A stretch of 17,468 bases of DNA, taken from Dehalococcoidia bacterium. Lineage in GTDB: Bacteria; Chloroflexota; Dehalococcoidia; GIF9; AB-539-J10. The position numbers and the translations under genes are program-made. The notes beneath the pieces are model-generated. The model did no database searches, was not told the origin of the DNA, and worked only from the letters and a program-made list of their open reading frames with translations. Of the stretch, positions 5,875-13,213 are shown in pieces; positions within the stretch are counted from its first letter, which is position 1, and each line of letters opens with the position of its first letter. The DNA is taken from contig JALNYR010000046.1 of NCBI GenBank assembly GCA_023229725.1, forward strand, positions 1 through 17,468, in the 5' to 3' direction.

Positions 5875-6918
5875 TTGGACACACTCGCAAGACTCAGGGA
5901 TGCACTGGTCGTCCGTGACTACGCGCGCACGGAACTGAAGGCGCTCGAGGGCGATACGGCCCGCGCCGCGCGGCAGCCGAAAGCGCTGGCGGACGACGTG
6001 CGCAGACAGATAAGCCGCATCGCCGGCCTGGACCGCGATGTCGAGGAGTTGCGGGCGAAGCTTGTGTCCGAGAAGCAGAAAGCCGAGACCGAGAAGACAA
6101 GGACTGAGGAAGCGCTGGCGGCACTCGCGGCCGGGCAAGGGGCTCCTCAGGCCGGCGGCAAGGAGGAGGCAGCCCTGCGCGACCGGCTGGCAAAGGTGAC
6201 AGCGAAGCTGGCGGCCATGGAGAACGGAATCTCCGCTCAATCGCCGCAGGACCTGCCTGCCGCAGTCGGGGTATCGGGACGCGACAGGACCACCGCAGAC
6301 ATCATGCAGGACCCGGCGCTGAGTCGCTACACACACGTGGACTCCCTGCACTGGCCCGGCGCAACAGTTCCCGAGCGCCTCATCATGCTGTTCAAGGAAT
6401 CCAAGGAGTCTGATTCCCGACGCCCCATCGTCATCAGCTCCATCGTCATTGCCGTCATAACCATCGTCATGCTCGGCGTCACGCTGATTTCGGGCGCCCT
6501 CAACCCCGCGGACGGGCGGAGTCCCATCGGGAAGGGTGAGCTGTTCGTGCCGGTGCTGGTGGCCGATGCCGACGACGTCGGCACGCTTGAGATGACCATC
6601 GAGTTCGACGAGGCTGTCCTGACCGCAATCACGGCAACGCCCGGCCCCATCGCCACGGGTGCCGTCGTCGAGTGCAACACCGAGACGCCGGGAAAGATGA
6701 CGCTGCGACTGGTGGACGTGACAGGCACGTCAGGCTCCGGAGCGGTCATGCTGCTGCGATTCGCGGTGGACGACATCGTGCTCGAAGCGGCCGTACTCGA
6801 CGTCACGGCAACCTCCGCGTCAGGCTCAATGACGATGGCGCCGATTGCCGTCGAGTTCGAAGACGGCTCCATCAACACCGCCACGCTCGAATCCGTGGCG
6901 CCCGTGGTGCGGTTCTAG
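5875..6918 (+). CDS. Single-pass membrane protein with coiled coil and exported cohesin-like domain
   Basis: Residue numbers count from the GTG at 5866. Residues 5-125 are charged helices of coiled-coil type (RDVEELRAKL, EKQKAETEKT). A polar linker leads to one membrane segment at about 188-210, preceded by SRR, which suggests cytoplasmic N-terminus and exported C-terminus. Residues 224-345 look like a cohesin beta sandwich: an alternating hydrophobic opening (GELFVPVLV), then LEMTIEFDEAVLTA, and later GAVMLLRFAV. Cohesins bind dockerins; in non-cellulosomal bacteria the fold appears on various surface proteins. No dockerin is visible in this window. Two starts compete: GTG at 5866 with AGGA only three bases upstream, and TTG at 5875 with AGGTG six bases upstream, which I prefer. 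It diverges from the CFI-box genes and converges with the EamA gene. Specific role unknown. Confidence 0.75.
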   Translation: MDTLARLRDALVVRDYARTELKALEGDTARAARQPKALADDVRRQISRIAGLDRDVEELRAKLVSEKQKAETEKTRTEEALAALAAGQGAPQAGGKEEAALRDRLAKVTAKLAAMENGISAQSPQDLPAAVGVSGRDRTTADIMQDPALSRYTHVDSLHWPGATVPERLIMLFKESKESDSRRPIVISSIVIAVITIVMLGVTLISGALNPADGRSPIGKGELFVPVLVADADDVGTLEMTIEFDEAVLTAITATPGPIATGAVVECNTETPGKMTLRLVDVTGTSGSGAVMLLRFAVDDIVLEAAVLDVTATSASGSMTMAPIAVEFEDGSINTATLESVAPVVRF

Positions 6919-6925
6919 AGCACCC

Positions 6926-6952
6926 GGAGAGGCCTCCCATGGGAGGCGCTCC
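6926..6952. terminator. Possible bidirectional terminator hairpin between convergent genes
   Basis: GCCTCC (6932-6937), loop CATG, GGAGGC (6942-6947), with a further GGAG/CTCC pair outside (6926-6929 and 6949-6952). It fills the 49-base gap between the stop codons of the cohesin-like and EamA genes, where a shared terminator is expected. No T-run on either strand, so intrinsic termination is unproven. Confidence 0.4.
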
Positions 6953-6967
6953 GACACGGCGCCGGCG

Positions 6968-7849
6968 CTACCGGTCCGAGCCACCGCGCAGGAACGCCAG
7001 CGCAATGCCGGCGAGTATCATTGCCGCGCCCGCGATTTCCGGCAAGGCCGGCGTCTCGTGCAGCACGACCACGGCGAGGATCGATGCGCCGACAGGTTCA
7101 CCCAGCACGGCCACGGTTACCATCGTCGCAGGCAGGAAGCGGAGCGCCCAGTTGAGCGACATGTGCCCCACGAGCTGGGGCACGAGAGCAAGCGCGAGAA
7201 CCGCGGCATATGTCCGCGACGGATACCCGCCGCAGCCGGTGCCTGTGGCGACGAGTGCCATGACCAGCAGTGCGCCGGCAACGCTGAATACCGCTGTGGA
7301 GTACGGCAGCAGATTCGCGGTCCGGCGCAGCCGCCTGCCGACGAGGAGATACCCTGAGATTGCCAGCGCGGCGAGGAAGGCAAGCGCGTTGCCGGACAGC
7401 GCGGAGCCGCCCTCTCGCCACCCCGCATAGCCGATGAGCACCGCTCCCGCGAGGCAGACGCCCATGCCTGCGAAGGTCGCACGCCGCAGTCGCTCACCGA
7501 AGAGGAAGTACGATGCCAGCGCGACAATGAATGGCGTGGTCGTGACGAGGACGACCGAACTCGCCACGGTGGTGTAGGAGAGCGAGGCTATCCACAACGC
7601 GAAGTGAGCGGCGAGCAGCGCACCGGCCAGCAGCACCGGCCTGAGGCGTTGCCGGAAGAGGTCCACGAACTCACGCCGGGCGGAGACCAGGCAGAGCGGC
7701 AGCAGGACAAGCGACGCGATGACGAGGCGACCGGCGGCAACGAAGAGCGGCGGCGCGCCGGCGAGGCGCACGAGCACAGCCGCACAGGAGATGGCGACGA
7801 CGCCCGCCAAAAGCACCGGCACTTTGCGCGACACGGCACTGTCCACCAC
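6968..7849 (-). CDS. EamA / DMT-superfamily transporter
   Basis: A ten-segment drug/metabolite transporter built from two EamA repeats of about five helices each. The first repeat contains AAGRLVIASLVLLPL and ends in LFGERLRRATFAGMGVCLAG; the second ends in LGEPVGASILAVVVLHE, the usual GE-P motif near the penultimate helix. Substrate cannot be predicted; family members export amino acids, sugars or metabolites. The open frame reaches a TTG at 7927, which would overlap the Lon stop (7869-7871) and add unconserved residues. EamA proteins begin directly with the first helix, so one of the GTG codons at 7849, 7846 or 7831 is more likely. None has a clear SD, so it may be translated by coupling to the protease gene about 20 bases upstream. 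Confidence 0.85.
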   Translation of the reverse strand: MVDSAVSRKVPVLLAGVVAISCAAVLVRLAGAPPLFVAAGRLVIASLVLLPLCLVSARREFVDLFRQRLRPVLLAGALLAAHFALWIASLSYTTVASSVVLVTTTPFIVALASYFLFGERLRRATFAGMGVCLAGAVLIGYAGWREGGSALSGNALAFLAALAISGYLLVGRRLRRTANLLPYSTAVFSVAGALLVMALVATGTGCGGYPSRTYAAVLALALVPQLVGHMSLNWALRFLPATMVTVAVLGEPVGASILAVVVLHETPALPEIAGAAMILAGIALAFLRGGSDR

Positions 7850-7868
7850 GCCGAAGATGTGACGAAGG

Positions 7869-10352
7869 TCAGCGCTCGGCGGCGCCGCACGTCCCCGTGC
7901 ACCCCGCCGAGGACTGATGAGCTTCAAAGCCGGCCGACTGAAACTCCTTCAGTCTGCCCGCCATGGTCTCCAGCCGGCTGACGACGCGCCCGTTCAGCGA
8001 GCGGGCCGGATAGCATCCGTCCTTCCGCTTACGCCCCGCCGGCACGCCGCACAGCAACTCGAGGCCCTCGTCGACGGAATCGACCGCGTAGACGTGGAAC
8101 CTGCCCGCGCGGACCGCCTCCACGACTTCTTCACGAAGCGACAAGTTCTGGAGGTTGCGCCGGGGAATCATGACGCCCTGCGTTCCGGTGAGCCCCTTCG
8201 CCAGGCAGATCTGGTAGAAGCCCTCTATCTTCTGGTTCACACCGCCGATGGGCTGCACCTCGCCCCTCTGGTTGACGGAGCCGGTCACGGCGACGTCCTG
8301 TCGTAGCGGCGCCTCAGCGAGGCTTGAGAGCAGGACGTACAACTCGGCACAGGAAGCGCTGTCGCCATCCACCCCGCCGTAGGACTGCTCGAAGCACAGG
8401 GTTGCCGACAGGGATAGCGGCGCGTCCTGCGCGTACTTCCAGCCCAGGTAGCCGCCCATGATGAGGACGCCCTTGTCGTGCGAGCTGCCGCTCAGGTTCG
8501 ACTCGCGCTCGATGTTGATGACGCCGTCCTTGCCCAGGAAGGTGCGACAGGTGATGCGCGATGGCTTGCCGAACATTATGTCGCCAAGACTGTACACGCT
8601 GAGGCCGTTGACCTGGCCGACGACCTCTCCCTCGGTATCGATAAGGATAGTCCCGTCCGCAATCATGTCGCGGAGTCGTATGTCCGACAGGTTATGTCTG
8701 AAACGGCGCTCCTCGATGGCCTTCTGAACGTGCGTCCCGTTGACCAGTGCAGCGCCCTCCTTCCGGGCCCAGTACTCCGCTTCTTCGATGAGCTCCTTGA
8801 TGAAGGCGAAGCGCGAGGAGAGCTTGCGCTGGTCGGACACCATGCGGGACGCGTACTCCACCACGCGCGCCACGCCGGTGCGGTCGAAGTGACGCAGTTC
8901 GCAATCCTTGCAGCAGCCGGCGATGAAGGCGGCGTAGGCCAGCGTGTTCTCCGGAGTGCGCGATACCTCGTAGTCGAAATCCGCCTTGACCTTGAATATC
9001 TCCCAGAAGTCCTCATCGTAGGCGGACAGCAGATGGTAGAGGTTGGAGTCGCCGATAAGTATGACCTTCACGTCGACGGGCGCGGGAAGGGGGCGGAGGC
9101 CCTGGGGCGCGATGAGCCCCATCTGCTCGAAGGGCTCCTCGATGCCGAGTTCCCTCGTCTTGAGGGCCCGCTTGAGCGCGGGCCAGACGGCCGGATTGGA
9201 GAGCACATCGACAGCGCTGAGCAGCAGGTAGCCGCCATTGGCGAGATGCAGCGCACCGGGCTTCAGCATGGTGTGGTCGCTGATATAGCCGCCGAGGACG
9301 AAGCGGCGCTCCACCTTGCCGAAGAGGTTGACGTAGTTGGGGTTCGTCTCGACGACGATGGGCGGCCCCTGGGTGGCGCCGTTGTCGACGAAGACGTTGA
9401 CCTGGAAAGGGAGGAAGACGTCGCCGGGGCGCGCGCCTTCGGATGCAATCGAGAGGAAGCTCTCCGGCTTCTCCTCCTGCGGTCCCTTGAAGCTATCGGC
9501 CCGGTCGAGGGTGTAGGCCTTGAGCTCCTTCAGGAACTGGACGATGTCGGTCGACCCGACGTACTTGCGTTCCAGAGTGTCGTACGACCGGGAGACGGTG
9601 AACTCGGCGACCTTGCGATCAGACTCCTGCACCTTCTCGGTCGTGACGCGCTCGATGTCCTGCGACTCTTCAAACAGCTCTTCGAGGCCCTTCCGCAAGC
9701 CGTTGCGCGTCCGTTCGATGGCGTTGCGCTCCTTCACATCGAGCGCCAGGAACTCGTCCTGCGACAGCGCCTTGCCGTTCTTCAACGGCACGAGGGCGGC
9801 GCCCACCTGCGTCATCTGGATGAGGAATCCCTTCTTCTGGGCGGCAGTGCGCAGGCGAGTGAACATCTCCTGCTGCCTGGTCTGTCCCTCTTCGATGAGC
9901 GCCTTGCGCTCGTCCTTGTACTCATCGGTCGAGAAAGCCCGGGTGAGGTCCTTCTTGAGATGCTGCAGCAGACCGGCGATGTCGTCCCGGAACTCACGGC
10001 CCTTGCCCCGCGACAGCTCGACCATGCGCGGACGGTCGGTCTGCACGAAGTTGTAGATGTAGCACCAGTCGCTCACGCGGTAGGACTCGCCCCGCGCCTC
10101 GCGTTCAGAGATGAGCTTCCGGATATAGGTCCTGGCGACCGAGGTCTTGCCAGTCCCTGTCAGGCCTGACAGGAAGATGTTAAATCCATCGTGCTGCATG
10201 GAGAGGCCGAACTCGATGGCGCGGATGGCCCTGTCCTGCCCGATGAACTCGTGCAGGGGTGCCAGGTCGGCGGTGCAATCGAAATCGAACTGCGCCGGGT
10301 CGCATCGCCACCGGAGCTGGTCGGGCGGCACTTCGTGCTTCGAGACGTCCAT
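7869..10352 (-). CDS. Lon-type ATP-dependent protease (AAA_32 / YcbZ-like)
   Basis: An AAA+ protease of about 827 residues that unfolds and degrades proteins. The N-terminal part leads to Walker A GLTGTGKT (63-70). A helical insertion at about 150-270 is followed by the rest of the ATPase module (GDSNLYHLL, ALKRALKTRELGIEEPFE). The C-terminal Lon domain has the catalytic serine in GVDGDSAS (S665) and lysine in GGVNQKIEG (K708). Their 43-residue spacing equals that of the E. coli Lon Ser679/Lys722 dyad, so it should be active. It lacks the N-terminal substrate domain of LonA and has no membrane segment like archaeal LonB. The start is decided by AGGAGGT (minus strand, 10364-10358) five bases before ATG 10352; an upstream GTG at 10382 is unlikely. 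It sits 39 bases behind the DUF502 gene. Confidence 0.92.
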   Translation of the reverse strand: MDVSKHEVPPDQLRWRCDPAQFDFDCTADLAPLHEFIGQDRAIRAIEFGLSMQHDGFNIFLSGLTGTGKTSVARTYIRKLISEREARGESYRVSDWCYIYNFVQTDRPRMVELSRGKGREFRDDIAGLLQHLKKDLTRAFSTDEYKDERKALIEEGQTRQQEMFTRLRTAAQKKGFLIQMTQVGAALVPLKNGKALSQDEFLALDVKERNAIERTRNGLRKGLEELFEESQDIERVTTEKVQESDRKVAEFTVSRSYDTLERKYVGSTDIVQFLKELKAYTLDRADSFKGPQEEKPESFLSIASEGARPGDVFLPFQVNVFVDNGATQGPPIVVETNPNYVNLFGKVERRFVLGGYISDHTMLKPGALHLANGGYLLLSAVDVLSNPAVWPALKRALKTRELGIEEPFEQMGLIAPQGLRPLPAPVDVKVILIGDSNLYHLLSAYDEDFWEIFKVKADFDYEVSRTPENTLAYAAFIAGCCKDCELRHFDRTGVARVVEYASRMVSDQRKLSSRFAFIKELIEEAEYWARKEGAALVNGTHVQKAIEERRFRHNLSDIRLRDMIADGTILIDTEGEVVGQVNGLSVYSLGDIMFGKPSRITCRTFLGKDGVINIERESNLSGSSHDKGVLIMGGYLGWKYAQDAPLSLSATLCFEQSYGGVDGDSASCAELYVLLSSLAEAPLRQDVAVTGSVNQRGEVQPIGGVNQKIEGFYQICLAKGLTGTQGVMIPRRNLQNLSLREEVVEAVRAGRFHVYAVDSVDEGLELLCGVPAGRKRKDGCYPARSLNGRVVSRLETMAGRLKEFQSAGFEAHQSSAGCTGTCGAAER

Positions 10353-10357
10353 CGTGT

Positions 10358-10364
10358 ACCTCCT
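10358..10364 (-). promoter_or_regulatory. Strong Shine-Dalgarno that fixes the Lon start
   Basis: AGGAGGT on the minus strand, five bases before ATG 10352. It excludes the GTG ten codons upstream as the main start and indicates high translation even if the gene is cotranscribed with the DUF502 gene. Confidence 0.75.
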
Positions 10365-10391
10365 CGTGTGCTGGGGAATCACCGCCGGGCG

Positions 10392-11249
10392 CTAGCAGGC
10401 AGGCGGGGTGGAATGGTCTTCTCCGCGCGTCGCACCGCGGGCTTCGTCGGCCGCGATGGCGATACGTCGCATGTCAACCGTCTTAAGCCCGATGCGTCCC
10501 GCCGAGACGACCATCTTCAGCGCGTCATCGACGGATATGTTGGTCCGCACCAGGTCTTCCTCCCGCACCATCTGCAGGAAGCCCGACGTCGGGTTCGGCG
10601 CCGTCGGTACGAACACATTCAACAGCTTTCGGCCGTTGCTGTCGAACTCCTCATTCGTCACGAAGCCGAGCATGAGCATGCCCTTCCTCGGAAACTCCAC
10701 CAGCACCACTTCCATGAACCCGGTTTCCCGGGGGGAGGTGAAGCTCTCGATTACCTGCTTGATGCCGTCATACATCTGCCGGACGATAGGGACGCGACGC
10801 AGCAGGGACTCCCCGAAGTCGAAGAGGCGTCGACCCCCGAAATGCGTGGCGAAGAGTCCCGCCAGATACACGAAGACCACCGTGCTCAGGAAGCCAAGAC
10901 CGTAGAGCGGGCGACCGACCACCTGCCGGATTACGGGCTGCAGGATGTCGTCTACCCACTCGAACAGCCACTTGAGTATCAACAGCGTGGCGAGAACGGG
11001 GATGACGACGAGGAACCCGGCGAGGAAATGGGAACGCATGCGCTTGCCGACACGTGCCCACGTAGCACCGCTGAAGAGGGTGTTTGCGCCGGCGACAATG
11101 ACGTTGGGCCTCTCCCTGAGGTCGGGTGCGCCTATCCGATGGGGGCGGAAGCGTAGGCGTCTGCCGGCGTGCGCCGGGGGGGCCTTGCCGAAGGCCCTGT
11201 TCGCACCGGAGGAGGCGTTGGGTTTGGCCTCCGATTCAGGAGCGTTCAT
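10392..11249 (-). CDS. DUF502 family membrane protein
   Basis: Recognised as DUF502 (PF04367): MRSHFLAGFLVVIPVLATLL forms the first membrane segment (about 74-96), GLGFLSTVVFVYLAGLFATHF the second (117-137). These precede RRVPIVRQMYDGIKQV, VVLVEFPRKG and VFVPTAPNPTSG (212-223), all family hallmarks. The domain after the helices should be a soluble beta-rich region. Molecular function is unknown. The family is usually near 200 residues; here about 70 Ala/Arg/Pro-rich residues precede the first helix. Either this is a real extension or translation begins at ATG 11039 (MRSHFL). Neither start has a good SD. It lies immediately upstream of the Lon gene, suggesting a shared transcript. Confidence 0.85.
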   Translation of the reverse strand: MNAPESEAKPNASSGANRAFGKAPPAHAGRRLRFRPHRIGAPDLRERPNVIVAGANTLFSGATWARVGKRMRSHFLAGFLVVIPVLATLLILKWLFEWVDDILQPVIRQVVGRPLYGLGFLSTVVFVYLAGLFATHFGGRRLFDFGESLLRRVPIVRQMYDGIKQVIESFTSPRETGFMEVVLVEFPRKGMLMLGFVTNEEFDSNGRKLLNVFVPTAPNPTSGFLQMVREEDLVRTNISVDDALKMVVSAGRIGLKTVDMRRIAIAADEARGATRGEDHSTPPAC

Positions 11250-11285
11250 CGGGCTGACTCATAGCGCCCAGGCACGGGCGACCTC

Positions 11286-11300
11286 CGCCGCGCAGCGGCG
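11286..11300. repeat. Short GC hairpin downstream of the TIGR04076 gene
   Basis: CGCCGC-GCA-GCGGCG gives a 6-base stem with a 3-base loop in the 75-base gap between the TIGR04076 stop and the DUF502 start. Without a T-run it is at best an attenuating or mRNA-stabilising hairpin. If it terminates, the five-gene minus-strand series is two transcripts. Confidence 0.25.
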
Positions 11301-11324
11301 CGGCATCGGGCGTCGCGTCGCCTG

Positions 11325-11591
11325 CTACTGCTCAGGAACCTGCTCCCTCCTGAGTTCGAAGACAACGGGGTTGTCGGCATCGGGACAGGCCACGCGTGCG
11401 GCGTCCCGGTCGGGCTCCCACGGGAATGCCCCATCGAACTGGAGCACCTGAGAGAAGGGAAACACCGCATGGAATGCCCATGAGCACATCCCCGGCGGGG
11501 TAGTCTGCCCGATGACGAACTCGTCGCCGAGGCGATGTCCCGCCTCGCAGTGACCCCGCTGCGACACCACTCTGGCAACGATGCTGCTCAT
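11325..11591 (-). CDS. TIGR04076 family small protein
   Basis: An 88-residue soluble protein starting MSSIVARVVSQ. The pattern is that of TIGR04076: a short strand, GHCEAGHRLGDEF, then PPGMCSWAFHAVFPF, then GAFPWEPD, then ACPDADNPVVFELRRE. Four cysteines (in GHC, GMC, VAC and none further conserved besides) and Trp residues are typical; the biochemical role of the family is unknown. The frame stays open far upstream, to 11873 inside the MFS gene, but that extension is low-complexity Ser/Arg/Pro sequence read antisense or out of frame, so ATG 11591 is chosen by family length. No strong SD precedes it. It lies 145 bases downstream of the MFS gene and 75 bases upstream of the DUF502 gene, all on the minus strand. 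Confidence 0.75.
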   Translation of the reverse strand: MSSIVARVVSQRGHCEAGHRLGDEFVIGQTTPPGMCSWAFHAVFPFSQVLQFDGAFPWEPDRDAARVACPDADNPVVFELRREQVPEQ

Positions 11592-11736
11592 GTCCGTTCG
11601 CTGTCCACGGGGCGCCATCCGGCCGGACTCCGTCTCCGGCAAGGGCGACGCAACGCAGAGCACCGGGAGACGCAACCGCTCCAAGTATATGCACCACGGA
11701 AGGGGCACGTCCAGTGAACAGAACGCAGGTCCAGGC

Positions 11737-12981
11737 TCAGCGCGTCGCGGGGCGCCGCGCGGCCAGGATGGTCGCCACTGAGACGATGAGAAAAACGAGG
11801 AAGAGCACGAACACCCCATCGTAGTTCCCGGCAGCATCGTACATCCTGCCTGCCGCAAGCGGGCCGATCGCACTCCCGACGGCGTAGGGGATGGTCACCG
11901 CGCCGAAGATGGCGCCGTAGTTCCCCATGCCGTAGTAGCTGCTCACCAGCATCGACATGGTCGGCAGCCAGCTCCCGATGCCCAGTCCCATGGCCACCGC
12001 GTACGCCCATGCCATGGATGCCGGCGAGTCCGCCTTCACGTTCATGAGGATGATGATGCTGGCAATCTGCAGCAGCAGCCCGATGGCCAGCGCATACCTC
12101 GCCTGCATCCGGTCGCACAGCCAGCCGAAGCCGAACTTGGTGAGCGCGCTGCCGAGGCCGACAGCGCCCAGCGCGCCGGCCGTCACGGCAATGGGGAATC
12201 CCGCTTCCTCGAAGAACGGCACCTGGTTCTGTATCGTCCCCACCTGCGCGAACTGGCTCAGCAGGTACGTGACAACGATGAGCCAGAAGGTGACCGTACC
12301 GGCCGCCATCCTGAGGGTCACGCCCTGGCGCGGACGGGTCGGACCCGACGTCCGAGCTCCGCCACTGTCAGCGCCGTACGCCGCCAGTCCCTTCTCCTCC
12401 GGCCGGGTCCGAATGACGAGGACCGCGAGCGGGATGATGACCGCCCAGCAGAGGATTCCGAGGACCAGGTAGGACTGGTTCCAGCCGAAGGTCGGCAACA
12501 GATAGGCTCCCGCTATCGGTGCGAGGACAAGTCCACCCCCGCCGACGCCCGAGGCCATGAGGCCGACGGCGGTGCCGCGCCGGCGGACGAACCAGTTTGA
12601 GACCACGGTGCTCGTCGGGACCTGACCGGCACAGGCCGAACCCAGGCCGACCAGCGCATAGCCCAGGCTGAACTGCCAGAGCGACGACATCAGGCTGAGG
12701 ACAAGGAACCCGATGCCCAGAATCACCGCACCCGCGGTCATCACCACCCGCGCTCCGTATCTGTCCACAAGCCTGCCCACCTGCGGCGACACGAATCCGG
12801 AGACGAGGAAGTAGAGTGAGAAGCCGGCCATGACATCGCCCCGGCCCCAGCCGAGGTCCTGCTGCAGCGGCGTCACGAAGAGGCTGAACGAATAGAAAGC
12901 GCAGCCGAACGTGATGACGTTGCACAGGAACGTTGCGAGGACGATCCACCAGCCGTAGAACGGACCCTTGTTGCCGGGCAT
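11737..12981 (-). CDS. MFS transporter, oxalate/formate antiporter- or MCT-like
   Basis: A 12-helix major facilitator of 414 residues. It opens with FYGWWIVLATFLCNVI and has FSLFVTPLQQDLGWGRGDV followed by SGFVSPQVGRLVDRYGARVV, the signature-type loop between helices 2 and 3 (GRLVDRYGAR). It then shows GLGSACAGQVPTSTVVSNWFVRRRGTAVG. A second-half loop, GFGWLCDRMQARYAL, mirrors the first, and a polar central loop (RTRPEEKG to RPRQG) separates the halves. This pattern is that of the monocarboxylate and oxalate/formate group; the substrate is likely a small organic acid but not provable. ATG 12981 is chosen, with GAGG about eight bases upstream. A TTG at 13047 extends the frame but lies inside the -10 element of its own candidate promoter. 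Confidence 0.88.
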   Translation of the reverse strand: MPGNKGPFYGWWIVLATFLCNVITFGCAFYSFSLFVTPLQQDLGWGRGDVMAGFSLYFLVSGFVSPQVGRLVDRYGARVVMTAGAVILGIGFLVLSLMSSLWQFSLGYALVGLGSACAGQVPTSTVVSNWFVRRRGTAVGLMASGVGGGGLVLAPIAGAYLLPTFGWNQSYLVLGILCWAVIIPLAVLVIRTRPEEKGLAAYGADSGGARTSGPTRPRQGVTLRMAAGTVTFWLIVVTYLLSQFAQVGTIQNQVPFFEEAGFPIAVTAGALGAVGLGSALTKFGFGWLCDRMQARYALAIGLLLQIASIIILMNVKADSPASMAWAYAVAMGLGIGSWLPTMSMLVSSYYGMGNYGAIFGAVTIPYAVGSAIGPLAAGRMYDAAGNYDGVFVLFLVFLIVSVATILAARRPATR

Positions 12982-13046
12982 CGTGAGGGCCTCGGGCCGC
13001 CCGCTCCGTACCGTGCCGCACACGGGTCCGGCGAAGCGAGCCAGCA

Positions 13047-13055
13047 ATTATAGCA
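13047..13055 (-). promoter_or_regulatory. Extended -10 promoter of the MFS transcript
   Basis: On the minus strand TGCTATAAT: a perfect TATAAT (13052-13047) with a TGn extension. No good -35 lies 16-18 bases upstream, which extended -10 promoters tolerate. Start would be near 13040, giving a leader of about 60 bases. It could drive the MFS gene and perhaps the whole minus-strand series down to the EamA gene. Confidence 0.55.
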
Positions 13056-13089
13056 GGGTGGCTGTGGGGTGGCGAGCCGGCGGCTCGCA

Positions 13090-13118
13090 TTGGCGCGTGC
13101 CGCCGTGGATGGTAGAAT
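13090..13118 (+). promoter_or_regulatory. Sigma70-like promoter of the MBL nuclease gene
   Basis: TTGGCG (13090-13095), a 17-base spacer, then TAGAAT (13113-13118) with TG at the extended -10 position. The start should be near 13125, giving a leader of about 90 bases before ATG 13214. It lies back to back with the MFS promoter, about 40 bases apart. Confidence 0.6.
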
Positions 13119-13213
13119 CAGCGGCACGCGTGCCGGCGGACTGTGTCCGAGCGCATCCCGTGCCGGGGCGCGCGCCTCCTCCTCAACGTGACGGTCATCG
13201 GAAGGAGCGGAGC

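Noticed and set aside
7850..7927. TTG start of the EamA gene at 7927
   Set aside because: It would overlap the Lon stop and add Arg/Gly/Pro-rich residues not expected ahead of the first helix in this family.
8478..10169. 563-codon open frame on the plus strand opposite the Lon gene
   Set aside because: It is the antisense shadow of a highly GC-biased gene with intact Lon motifs. Its product is a Leu/Glu/Val/Arg-rich string without domains, and there is no SD.
11592..11873. N-terminal extension of the TIGR04076 frame into the MFS gene
   Set aside because: The extension is Ser/Arg/Pro-rich, overlaps MFS coding sequence in another frame, and exceeds the family length of about 90 residues.
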